From: Sphingomonas sp. NBWT7
GTDB taxonomy: Bacteria > Pseudomonadota > Alphaproteobacteria > Sphingomonadales > Sphingomonadaceae
Direction: 5' to 3'
Assembly: GCF_014217605.1 (NCBI RefSeq)
Contig: NZ_CP043639.1
Location: 767,501-831,500, forward strand
Length of the DNA: 64,000 nucleotides
This document shows, piece after piece, positions 27,349 to 33,616 of this stretch. The notes below the pieces were generated by a model, which was not told the origin of the DNA, did no database searches, and saw only the letters and a program-made list of their open reading frames with translations. Positions within the stretch are counted from its first letter, which is position 1, and the number at the start of each line of letters is the position of its first letter. A program made the translations under genes and the position numbers.

Positions 27349-29232
27349 GTGGTGAATTTCATTCCTAAAGCGTCGGATGACGAGCAGGTCGAATATGATC
27401 TCGCGTTCGCAAGCGGGATCATGCGCGATCTCGGCGCCGGCTACGATGTCGTGCGTTTTCGCAATCAGACAACGACCTACAGCCAGGTCCGGTTGACGTT
27501 CACCAGCGCTGAAGTTGGTAACGGTAGCGCTAATGACTCCAAGACGCTGCCAGGTCAGGACGGCCTCCTGGCGGTCCGCGTACAAGCCGAGGGGGCTGAC
27601 GGTCAGGTTACCGGCCAGACGGCGCGCTTTGACGACGAGGGCATCAGCTTCGTTTCGGACGGCACCTTCACCTTCGACGTCCGTGACCTGAGCGGTACCC
27701 AGCGTGGTGACCAATTCTCGATCGTACGGCTCGGCACTTCGGGCGTCGATGTCTACAATGAGGGTAGCGAAGCGCGGAACGTCTACATCAACGGCGGCCG
27801 CGGTAACGACAATATCACTGGTGGTGCTGGAAACGACTTCCTGGTCGGCGGCGTCGGGAATGACCGACTGATCGGCGGCGCCGGGAACGACAGCCTCCTT
27901 GGGGGCGCTGGAAACGACTTCATCAGCGGCGGCGCGGGCGACGACGTCGCGATCTTCAACGTCGATACGGACGGTTTAGACACCGTCAATCTCGGCGCGG
28001 GCAATGACAACGTCGTCGTCTCAGCTAACAACACGAGGGCGATACGCCTCACCTTCACCAGCAGTGAGGTTGGGAATGGCGTCGCTACTGACAGCGGGCT
28101 ACTCGCTAACCAGGACGGCAACCTTGCCGTGCGGTTGCAGGCTGAAGAAGGAATGGATGTTCCGACAGGCCCGGTTAGCCGTTTCGACGACGAAGGCATG
28201 ACGTTCATTACCGGGACCGCTGGAACGTTCTTCGACGTCGTCGATCTTGTCACCGGCGAAGAAGCCAGGTTTCGGAGCGACGCTGTCCAGCTGGGGACGT
28301 CCCGTGCCGACGTGTATGATCACACTGGCGAGACGATCAGCTATTACATTAACGGTGGGCAGGGCAACGACCGCTTGATCGGTGGCCTCGGCGACGACAA
28401 CCTGATCGGTGGCGAAGGAAACGATCGCCTCATCGGCGGCGCCGGGATGGACACGTTGAATGGCGGCGCGGGAAATGACACCATAAGCGGTGGCTTGGGC
28501 GACGACCTTCTGATCTTTGATGGGCTGACGGGTGGCGCGGACACCGTAAACCTTGGAGCAGGAACCGATCAGATCGAGCTGCGGGGCATCTACACGCGGT
28601 ACGAATTGAGCTTTGACGGCTCCAGCGTTGGAAACGGCAGCGCGTTGTCAGCTGCGAACCCTGCCGCAAACGCAGTATCGATCACATCGTACGACATATA
28701 CTCCGGTATCACGTATGCAAACGGAAGCGCCGATGACGAAGGCACGGTGTTCACTGCTGAAGCAGGATACCTGAGATTTAACGACGGCACGTCCTCTGCA
28801 GAATATAACGGCTTGTATCTAGGGTCGGCCGGAGATGACGTCTTTGGCTTCACCGGCGACGCCGGCGCTTGGTACATGAACGGTGGTAGTGGAAACGACA
28901 CCCTCCTTTCCAGTTCTGGCGGCGGGATAACTCGTGGCGGTGACGGGAATGACACCATTCGCGGCTACGGTCTTGTGCTCGGTGATGCCGGCTCCGACAC
29001 CTTTGTTTATGACGCCACAAGTTCTTACAGCGGCGCCACCATCGGCGACTTCACGCGGGGCGAGGACAAAATGGATCTAAGCGCGCTTGATATAGACTAC
29101 AATAATCTATCATTTATCCGGGCTGAAAACTACTTAGTCGTTTTTGTGGTAGACGATGCTGGGAACTATACCGGGCAGGGTTTCGCCGCGAAAGATGTTC
29201 CTTTCCTTTTGGAAAGCGACTTCCTGTTCTAG
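27349..29232 (+). CDS. RTX (hemolysin-type Ca-binding) repeat protein with triplicated module
   Basis: 627 residues with GTG starts at 27349 or 27352 behind GGGGGGAAG; a TATAAT at 27264-27269 may be its -10. The protein holds three copies of a unit: a beta domain with VGNGxA and an (F/A)DDEG motif, followed by calcium-binding nonapeptides of GGxGNDxLx type. These lie near residues 146-190, 333-385 and 514-540. The C-terminus has a serralysin-like region (GDAGSDTFVYD, GEDKMDLSAL) and ends FLLESDFLF, an acidic residue followed by hydrophobic ones as in type I secretion signals. No N-terminal signal peptide and no transporter genes are nearby, so a chromosomal type I system would be needed. No protease or lipase motif was seen; adhesin or surface-layer roles are possible. 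Confidence 0.88.
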   Translation: MVNFIPKASDDEQVEYDLAFASGIMRDLGAGYDVVRFRNQTTTYSQVRLTFTSAEVGNGSANDSKTLPGQDGLLAVRVQAEGADGQVTGQTARFDDEGISFVSDGTFTFDVRDLSGTQRGDQFSIVRLGTSGVDVYNEGSEARNVYINGGRGNDNITGGAGNDFLVGGVGNDRLIGGAGNDSLLGGAGNDFISGGAGDDVAIFNVDTDGLDTVNLGAGNDNVVVSANNTRAIRLTFTSSEVGNGVATDSGLLANQDGNLAVRLQAEEGMDVPTGPVSRFDDEGMTFITGTAGTFFDVVDLVTGEEARFRSDAVQLGTSRADVYDHTGETISYYINGGQGNDRLIGGLGDDNLIGGEGNDRLIGGAGMDTLNGGAGNDTISGGLGDDLLIFDGLTGGADTVNLGAGTDQIELRGIYTRYELSFDGSSVGNGSALSAANPAANAVSITSYDIYSGITYANGSADDEGTVFTAEAGYLRFNDGTSSAEYNGLYLGSAGDDVFGFTGDAGAWYMNGGSGNDTLLSSSGGGITRGGDGNDTIRGYGLVLGDAGSDTFVYDATSSYSGATIGDFTRGEDKMDLSALDIDYNNLSFIRAENYLVVFVVDDAGNYTGQGFAAKDVPFLLESDFLF

Positions 29233-29241
29233 AGGCTTCAA

Positions 29242-29267
29242 CGGAGCGGGGTGAAAGCCCCGCTCCG
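29242..29267 (+). terminator. Hairpin terminator after the RTX gene
   Basis: A perfect 10-bp stem, CGGAGCGGGG / CCCCGCTCCG, with loop TGAAAG lies 10 bp after the stop. There is no T-run, which is common in high-GC genomes. Confidence 0.65.
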
Positions 29268-29448
29268 GACGCCGCTCGATTAACAGTCGAGAGGAAAGGT
29301 CGCGTTTACAGTGTCGGCTATCACATATTCTCGTTCTACCCCCTCACGGTAGTCTGCTGCGTCCAGAAGTTTGTCATAACGCCGTCCGGCCGGGCGCAGC
29401 GGCACGGGGAGGGCCGCCGGCGCGCTGCCACGCGTCGAGCGCTGAATA

Positions 29449-29463
29449 GAACAAACGCGGAAC
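29449..29463. promoter_or_regulatory. LexA-type SOS box (GAAC-N7-GAAC)
   Basis: GAACAAACGCGGAAC matches the alphaproteobacterial LexA operator GTTC-N7-GTTC exactly when read on the other strand. It lies between a -35-like position and the -10-like TATAAG (29470-29475), 42 bp before the YozE-like gene, where LexA binding would block RNA polymerase. The stretch 29280-29440 upstream holds no convincing gene. Confidence 0.7.
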
Positions 29464-29504
29464 ATAGGGTATAAGCAACGTCGCTCGATTCGGAGGATGA
29501 CGCG

Positions 29505-29741
29505 GTGCCTGAGCAGATGATGCAGATGTTCGAAGCCAAGCAGCCGTTCGGCGCCTGGCTCATCAATCAGCGGAAGCGGGGAGGGTGGCTCGGTGACTTC
29601 GCGCTTGCCGCGTCGGCCGACAGCCGATTCCCGCGCAACGGCGACGTCGAGGCGGTGAAGGGCTGGCTCAGCACCAAGATGGCCAGCGGCGACGACTGGG
29701 CGGCGCTCGACGACGCCGAGACCGACTGGCTGTGCATCTGA
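29505..29741 (+). CDS. YozE SAM-like domain small protein
   Basis: 78 residues from GTG 29505, with GGAGG 11 bases upstream. The sequence FGAWLINQRKRGGWLGDFA, SADSRFPRNG and VKGWLSTK follows the YozE-SAM-like pattern (FxxWL, DxA, FP, and a C-terminal helix), a small helical fold thought to bind nucleic acid or protein. It sits under a predicted LexA box and its TGA overlaps the next ATG (TGATG), so the two are one operon. The function of the family is unknown. Confidence 0.75.
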   Translation: MPEQMMQMFEAKQPFGAWLINQRKRGGWLGDFALAASADSRFPRNGDVEAVKGWLSTKMASGDDWAALDDAETDWLCI

Positions 29742-29968
29742 TGTCGGGCGAGCCCCGGACTGTCGTCCAGCGGAAGGCGGAAGAGCAGGGCACGTCGCTG
29801 CACGCGCTGTCGCTGAAGATCGGCCGTAATGCCGCCTACCTGCATCAGTGGGTGCATCGGCGATCGCCCAAGCGGCTGCCGGACAACGATCGCCTGCATC
29901 TCGCGATGGCGCTCAACATCGACGAGCGGCTGCTCGGCGCGCGCGATCCGTGGAGCCCGCCGGTATAA
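29741..29968 (+). CDS. Small HTH (XRE/S24 N-terminal-like) DNA-binding protein
   Basis: 75 residues from ATG 29741, which overlaps the preceding stop. The helix-turn-helix reads TSLHALSLKIGRNAAYLHQWVHRRSP, followed by DNDRLHLAMALNIDERLLG. This matches the N-terminal domain of sphingomonad S24/LexA-like phage repressors, but the serine-peptidase domain is absent and the protein stops at the linker. It could be a minimal repressor, an antirepressor or a truncated repressor. Placement after an SOS box suggests a role in the induction switch of the element (inference). Confidence 0.75.
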   Translation: MSGEPRTVVQRKAEEQGTSLHALSLKIGRNAAYLHQWVHRRSPKRLPDNDRLHLAMALNIDERLLGARDPWSPPV

Positions 29969-30002
29969 GGGAGGCCGATCGCGACAAGCTGATTGATCTT
30001 AT

Positions 30003-30542
30003 CTAAGCGGAAGGCCACATGTCCGCACGAAGCTCCGCCGGGACCGAGTAGCCGCGCTTGAGCAGGCGGACGATCATGTCCTCATAAGCTTTGATCGGGC
30101 TCTCGCCCCATGGCTTCGGATCGGCAATCGTGTAGCTCGCCCAGTATCCCTCGAGGACGCTTCGGTCCTGCAGGTGAGGGTAAAGCGCCCGTAGCGCGAG
30201 CCGCACCGCCTCTACCGGCACAGACGGCCGCGATCCGCTAAACGATGCGCGCTTCAGAATATGCAGGGCCAACTCGATGGTGATCATCGCCGCGCGGCGC
30301 CGGCGAAGCTCCGGCAGGCCCTGACCGAACGCTTCGATCTGCACCTTTACGTCGTAGCTGGCACACTGCGGACACCTCAGCTCCCGGCATATTACGGCCC
30401 AGTCGCTGGACTCGCCGATGCCGCGGCGCATGATGAACTCCTCTCGATCGAGGAGCGTCCTGCGCTTACACTCGCGGCAGGTGACCCGGATCGCTCCCTC
30501 GACCTTGCGCAGGTCGTATATCGTTTTCGGCGGCCCAACCAC
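30003..30542 (-). CDS. Zinc-ribbon-like hypothetical protein, SOS-box controlled
   Basis: 179 residues from GTG 30542. Four cysteines are spaced as CRECKRR (near residues 22-25) and, after about 30 residues, CPQC (57-60) with one extra Cys at 52, as in a zinc ribbon. The start GPPKTIYDLRKVEGAIRVTC resembles short zinc-ribbon proteins common in sphingomonad accessory regions. The C-terminal two thirds are helical and unrecognised (VPVEAVRLALRALYPHLQ, PIKAYEDMIVRLLKRGY). A LexA-type box lies 17 bp upstream of its start, so expression is probably induced by DNA damage. It converges with the HTH gene. Confidence 0.65.
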   Translation of the reverse strand: MVGPPKTIYDLRKVEGAIRVTCRECKRRTLLDREEFIMRRGIGESSDWAVICRELRCPQCASYDVKVQIEAFGQGLPELRRRRAAMITIELALHILKRASFSGSRPSVPVEAVRLALRALYPHLQDRSVLEGYWASYTIADPKPWGESPIKAYEDMIVRLLKRGYSVPAELRADMWPSA

Positions 30543-30558
30543 GCCCGCGACGATAGCG

Positions 30559-30573
30559 GAACAGAGCGGGAAC
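30559..30573. promoter_or_regulatory. Second LexA-type SOS box (GAAC-N7-GAAC)
   Basis: GAACAGAGCGGGAAC, which reads GTTCCCGCTCTGTTC on the coding strand of the 30003-30542 gene, lies 17-31 bp before its GTG. This second exact match within 1.1 kb makes chance less likely. Confidence 0.7.
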
Positions 30574-30727
30574 GTAAGGGCTGGCGGATGTCGTTATCTC
30601 GCGTCATGCACGAATGATTCGGGGTGCCGCTGGGTGAGTTATCCACGGCTTCCACATCGGCGAGCGGAAACCCGACTCCGGCGGTTCGCGTCGGTTCGGG
30701 ATGGCTACAGTAGTTGCCCCAACCACT

Positions 30728-30766
30728 AGCTAGGAGATCCGCGATCTGCTCGCGCACCTCCTAGCT
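30728..30766. repeat. Inverted repeat AGCTAGGAG / CTCCTAGCT
   Basis: Arms at 30728-30736 and 30758-30766 are perfect 9-bp complements around a 21-bp loop that contains GATC-CGC-GATC. The right arm ends four bases before the GTG of the next ORF. It could be an operator, an RNA hairpin covering the start, or an origin-like dyad. The rest of 30617-30727 shows nothing convincing. Confidence 0.6.
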
Positions 30767-30769
30767 GGG

Positions 30770-30982
30770 GTGACGGACGCAAGCGAAGCGACTTGGCGCC
30801 GGCGGATCGGCGCGATCGAGCGCTACCCGACATGGAAGTACGTGCGGTTCAACTGGGGCGTCACGGCCAGCAAGAGCGCTGCTGAGCGGCAAGCTATTGA
30901 GAAGGCAGTTGAGATCGTCCGAGCCGAGCACCCCTACATCAATGACCCGTTCCCGACGGACGTCGACTGGTTGCGCCGGTGA
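30770..30982 (+). CDS. Small hypothetical protein
   Basis: 70 residues from GTG 30770. The sequence is charged and soluble (RRRIGAIERYPTWKYVRFNWG, then AERQAIEKAVEIVRAEHPYI) with predicted helices and no membrane segment or known motif. There is no good ribosome site, and an inverted repeat covers the start region, so translation may be controlled or the start may differ. A second ORF of 40 codons with a CARC motif overlaps its stop (30979-31101) but was not accepted. Confidence 0.5.
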   Translation: MTDASEATWRRRIGAIERYPTWKYVRFNWGVTASKSAAERQAIEKAVEIVRAEHPYINDPFPTDVDWLRR

Positions 30983-31039
30983 CTTGCGCGCGCTGCTCCG
31001 CGGGCCGATGGTTCGCCATGGCAGCGCGAGGACAGATCG

Positions 31040-31210
31040 ATGGACGAGGAACTGCAGACCGCGATCGAACGGCTTCACGTCTTCAGCCAGTCGTGGAATG
31101 ACGATGATCTCGTCGACGAGGTTGGCCACCTTACTGGCAAGGATCTCCGCCTTGTGGTCGAGCATCTACGCGGGACAGAAGCGGCTACCGCCACCGGCAT
31201 CACCGACTAG
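31040..31210 (+). CDS. Small acidic hypothetical protein
   Basis: 56 residues from ATG 31040 behind GAGGACA (31029-31035). The sequence MDEELQTAIERLHVFSQSW and the following DDDLVDEVGHLTGKDLRLVV are acidic and helical. The stop overlaps the end of the convergent SRAP gene by 4 bp. Small acidic proteins in such elements are often inhibitors or nucleic-acid mimics, but nothing here proves that. Family not recognised. Confidence 0.5.
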   Translation: MDEELQTAIERLHVFSQSWNDDDLVDEVGHLTGKDLRLVVEHLRGTEAATATGITD

Positions 31211-31833
31211 CCGTTTACCCGCATCAGCTGCGCCGGGTAGGGCGCCACCAGCTGCATCGCCTCCTCGATCGGCGCGCGCAGCCACGTCTCCTCATCCTCA
31301 TCATGCAGCAGCACCGGCATCGCCTTTGGATGGATCGGCGCAACCAGTGAGTTCGGCTCGGTCGTCAGGAACGCGAACACGGCGCCGCCCTCGGCCGGGC
31401 GCCAGATCCCGGCGAAGCTGACGATCGGCCGGCTGGGCACGTCGAACCAGTGCAGTGGCAGCTTGCCGTCAGCGTCACGGGTCTGCCCGTATTCGCTGAA
31501 AACGGTGAACGGCACCAGGCAGCGGCGCTCCGGCTTCGCGAGCGCGCTCCTCCAGAACGGCGACGTGTAGTTGCGCACGTTCGTCACCTTCTTGTCGATG
31601 AGCAGCGGCTTGCCCGTCTCTTTGTCCTTCCGCTTGCCCGGCACCTTGTGCGGAAAGCCCCAACTCATCGTGTCGAGCTTGCGCGCGCCGTCCGCCTCGC
31701 GGACGACATACGCCGGCTTGTCTGGGAACAGCTCGGGTGGCGGGATCGTCAGATCGTCAGGGTAGGGCGCGACGATGCCGTAGCGGCCGGCGAGCTCGGC
31801 TTGCTTCGCTGTCATGCGGTAGCGGTTGCACAT
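31207..31833 (-). CDS. SOS response-associated peptidase (SRAP / YedK / HMCES family)
   Basis: 208 residues. Cys2 of the N-terminal MCNRYRM is the residue that forms a stable DNA-protein crosslink with abasic sites in single-stranded DNA. NVRNYTSPFW supplies the conserved Asn, SEYGQ the Glu and IHPKAMPVLL the His. The usual VPADGFYEW block reads VPFTVFSEYG, marking a divergent branch. HMCES/YedK protects abasic sites during replication. Its presence in an SOS-wired element fits, although no LexA box was found at its own promoter (31834-31996 examined). Confidence 0.88.
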   Translation of the reverse strand: MCNRYRMTAKQAELAGRYGIVAPYPDDLTIPPPELFPDKPAYVVREADGARKLDTMSWGFPHKVPGKRKDKETGKPLLIDKKVTNVRNYTSPFWRSALAKPERRCLVPFTVFSEYGQTRDADGKLPLHWFDVPSRPIVSFAGIWRPAEGGAVFAFLTTEPNSLVAPIHPKAMPVLLHDEDEETWLRAPIEEAMQLVAPYPAQLMRVNG

Positions 31834-31996
31834 CGATCAAGCATGACGATGCGAAGAGCGCATGGAAAGGCAGGTCTGATTGATCGGTTGCATCGCTAAC
31901 TGTGGATCAACTTCTGCGCGGTAGGGCCGTTGCGGCCGCAAGGAGGCAAAGCTAACGTGAGTTAAAGCTGCGTTGAACAGCTGGGGGAGGCGAGTG

Positions 31997-32128
31997 ATGG
32001 GCGACGGCAAAAGCTACGTGACGGCCGGTACGCGGATCCACCGTGGGTTGCTTGCCGCTATGTCGGCCGTGGCACTCTTCTGGTCGGCGGTTATCGCCGA
32101 AGGGCTATCGTTGGCTCATCTTCTTTGA
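31997..32128 (+). CDS. Putative 43-residue single-span membrane protein
   Basis: ATG 31997 is preceded by a very strong GGGGGAGG (31983-31990). The product has a basic N-terminus and one hydrophobic helix (GLLAAMSAVALFWSAVIA). Small single-span proteins beside lipoproteins in phage-like regions can be holins or toxins, but the sequence alone does not decide. Its 3' end overlaps the convergent lipoprotein gene by 38 bp, which lowers confidence. Confidence 0.45.
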   Translation: MGDGKSYVTAGTRIHRGLLAAMSAVALFWSAVIAEGLSLAHLL

Positions 32129-32504
32129 CACCAGGCAAGCAGGCGTCTGAATAGCTTCCGCTTGTCCAGATCGAGTCGGCGCAGGCCCACAGCCGATTGT
32201 TTCCGTTGATCCGGTTGTTGCCGCGCTCGACGGCCCCGATCGCTTCCGCCAGTCGCTCGTAGACCTCCTCAAGCACGTTCCGACTGATCGTCACCTCGTC
32301 TCCGACGCGCGGCGTCGCGGTCAGCGGCTTCAGCCGCTCGGTGCGCGTGAGATCAGTCGGGCGCGCCGGCAGCGCCGGCCGCTCGGTTCGCACGCGCGAC
32401 GCTTTCGTTGAGGCGGTCGCGCACGCGGTCGACAGGAGCGGCAGGGAGAGGGCGAGAATCAGCGCCGACAGGCACCGGTACGGCTGGGATCGCGTCGAAC
32501 GCAT
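32091..32504 (-). CDS. Putative lipoprotein, o-spanin-like layout
   Basis: 137 residues with a signal peptide ending in a lipobox (SALILALSLPLLSTAC, Cys28). The mature part starts with a proline- and arginine-rich stretch (RPALPARPTDLTRTERLKPL), then a helical region (NVLEEVYERLAEAIGAVERGNN) and two cysteines. A lipoprotein with a proline-rich neck and helical tail resembles phage outer-membrane spanins (Rz1 type), and another ORF overlaps it in a different frame as in Rz/Rz1 pairs. No lysozyme gene is present, so a lysis role is tentative. Confidence 0.6.
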   Translation of the reverse strand: MRSTRSQPYRCLSALILALSLPLLSTACATASTKASRVRTERPALPARPTDLTRTERLKPLTATPRVGDEVTISRNVLEEVYERLAEAIGAVERGNNRINGNNRLWACADSIWTSGSYSDACLPGVKEDEPTIALRR

Positions 32505-32574
32505 CGCGGATGTCCTTTGTCACGAGATCGATGTTGATGTTGGCGTCGCGGTTGGCCCTAGCCGCCACCCCCAC
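32353..32574 (-). CDS. ORF overlapping the lipoprotein gene out of frame (i-spanin-like remnant?)
   Basis: 73 residues from GTG 32574, overlapping 152 bp of the lipoprotein gene in another frame. Third codon positions are strongly G/C, and the text reads like real protein (NINIDLVTKDIRDAFDAI; DRVRDRLNESVARANRAAG). No membrane anchor is visible, which a working i-spanin would need; it may be degraded, or the ORF may be an accidental shadow. Confidence 0.35.
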   Translation of the reverse strand: MGVAARANRDANINIDLVTKDIRDAFDAIPAVPVPVGADSRPLPAAPVDRVRDRLNESVARANRAAGAAGAPD

Positions 32575-32610
32575 ACCGTCCGTCTCACCGGACCCTGCGG
32601 GAGAGGAAGC

Positions 32611-32892
32611 ATGAGCGCGGCCGAAACCGTGGCCGCCGCGATTGCCCGCGCCAAACCATTCATTGATGACGGGCCTATCGACGAAAATGCTTGGCTGCCT
32701 TCCGAGCTTCTAACGATCGGTTTCGCCATGATTGAAACAGGCCGGGGAGGCATGGAAGCGGCCGTGGCCTTCGTGGACAGTATGCTTGCCGAGGCGCGCG
32801 ACCGATATGCGGCGGGTTTTTGGGCGAACCCGTTCATGGAGCCGGTGCGCGTTCGCGTAGGCCGGTCATCACAAGAGGATCGGCAATCGTGA
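32611..32892 (+). CDS. Hypothetical protein, operon with J-domain gene
   Basis: 93 residues from ATG 32611, preceded by GGGAGAGGAAGC, one of the best ribosome sites in the element. The sequence has two amphipathic helices (AAETVAAAIARAKPFIDDG; GGMEAAVAFVDSMLAEARDRY) and no known motif. The stop overlaps the GTG of the J-domain gene (GTGA), so the products are likely made in a fixed ratio and may interact. In-frame sequence further upstream is open but lacks a good start. Confidence 0.6.
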   Translation: MSAAETVAAAIARAKPFIDDGPIDENAWLPSELLTIGFAMIETGRGGMEAAVAFVDSMLAEARDRYAAGFWANPFMEPVRVRVGRSSQEDRQS

Positions 32893-33461
32893 CCGCCGCA
32901 TACCCGCTCCATTGGCCAGACGGGCTGGCGCGAACGAAGAACCGCGCCACGTCGCAGTTCAAGACGCAGCTGTCCGCGGCGCTGACGAACGTGCGCAAGT
33001 CACTCGAGGCGTTCGGCCGCGACAGCGGAAAGGCGGTGACAGGCATAGTGCTGTCGTCGAACGTCACGCTGGGCGAGAACACGCCGGCCGATTCCGGCGT
33101 CGCCGCCTGGTTCGTCTGGGATGGCGAGCAGCGTTGCATAGCCGTCGATCGCTACCCGAAGGTGCAGGACAACCTTCAGGCCATTCATCACATCGTTGAG
33201 GCGCGCCGTACGGAAATGCGCCACGGCGGGCTTCACGTCGTCCGGCAGACGTTCAAGGGCTTCGTCGCGCTGCCGGCGCCCGCCGCCGGCCAATGGCGCT
33301 CGTTCTTCGGCTTTGGTGAGACCGAGCCGGTCGGCATGAGTGAGGTTGAGGGGCGCTTCCGCTCCAAAGCCGCGACGGCCCACCCGGATAAGGGTGGTAG
33401 CGAGACGGCGATGATGGAGCTCAACGCTATGCGCGCCGCGGCGAAGCGGGAGCTCGCCTGA
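32889..33461 (+). CDS. Protein with C-terminal J-domain (HPDKGG)
   Basis: 190 residues from GTG 32889. The C-terminal 50 residues form a J-domain: GMSEVEGRFRSKAATAHPDK, with the HPD loop essential for stimulating DnaK, then a helix III ending KREL. The N-terminal 130 residues are an unrecognised alpha/beta domain (VTGIVLSSNVTLGENTPADSG; AAWFVWDGEQRCIAVDRYPK). Phage J-proteins borrow host DnaK for replication or assembly, so a host-factor recruitment role is plausible. It overlaps the preceding and following ORFs. Confidence 0.75.
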   Translation: MTAAYPLHWPDGLARTKNRATSQFKTQLSAALTNVRKSLEAFGRDSGKAVTGIVLSSNVTLGENTPADSGVAAWFVWDGEQRCIAVDRYPKVQDNLQAIHHIVEARRTEMRHGGLHVVRQTFKGFVALPAPAAGQWRSFFGFGETEPVGMSEVEGRFRSKAATAHPDKGGSETAMMELNAMRAAAKRELA

Positions 33462-33616
33462 TGACGGCCGGCGTTAGCGAAAAGAGAACTGACGTGACGA
33501 GCCCCCGGCGGCGCGACAATCTGCTGCGCCTTCGTGGTCAGCATCAACGCGCGCGCCGGAGTGCCGATGCAGGCGACGCGCGCGTGTTTCGAAAGGATCA
33601 GCGGTGCCGGCGGTAG
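33461..33616 (+). CDS. Small arginine-rich ORF at the end of the J-domain operon
   Basis: 51 residues; its ATG overlaps the J-domain stop (TGATG), which is the main reason to list it. The product is very basic (SPRRRDNLLRLRGQHQRARR) and has no known motif. Its 3' end overlaps the convergent exported-protein gene by 19 bp. It could be a nucleic-acid-binding peptide or not expressed. Confidence 0.35.
   Translation: MTAGVSEKRTDVTSPRRRDNLLRLRGQHQRARRSADAGDARVFRKDQRCRR

Noticed and set aside
27790..28520. Regularly spaced short repeats in the RTX gene, considered as a CRISPR array
   Set aside because: The repeats are in frame, encode GGxGNDxLx nonapeptides, are adjacent without unique spacers, and drift in sequence.
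29280..29465. Minus-strand ORF of 61 codons
   Set aside because: No ribosome site; the start lies in the SOS-controlled promoter of the opposite operon; no motif.
30392..30757. Minus-strand ORF of 121 codons starting MREQIADLLASGWG
   Set aside because: It overlaps the promoter region, LexA box and first 150 bp of the zinc-ribbon-like gene; its later half is serine/arginine-rich shadow sequence, and AGGAG abuts the GTG without spacing.
30979..31101. 40-codon ORF beginning MTCARC, overlapping the stop of the 30770-30982 ORF
   Set aside because: It overlaps the better-supported 31040-31210 ORF, has no ribosome site of its own, and only one CxxC; it remains possible.
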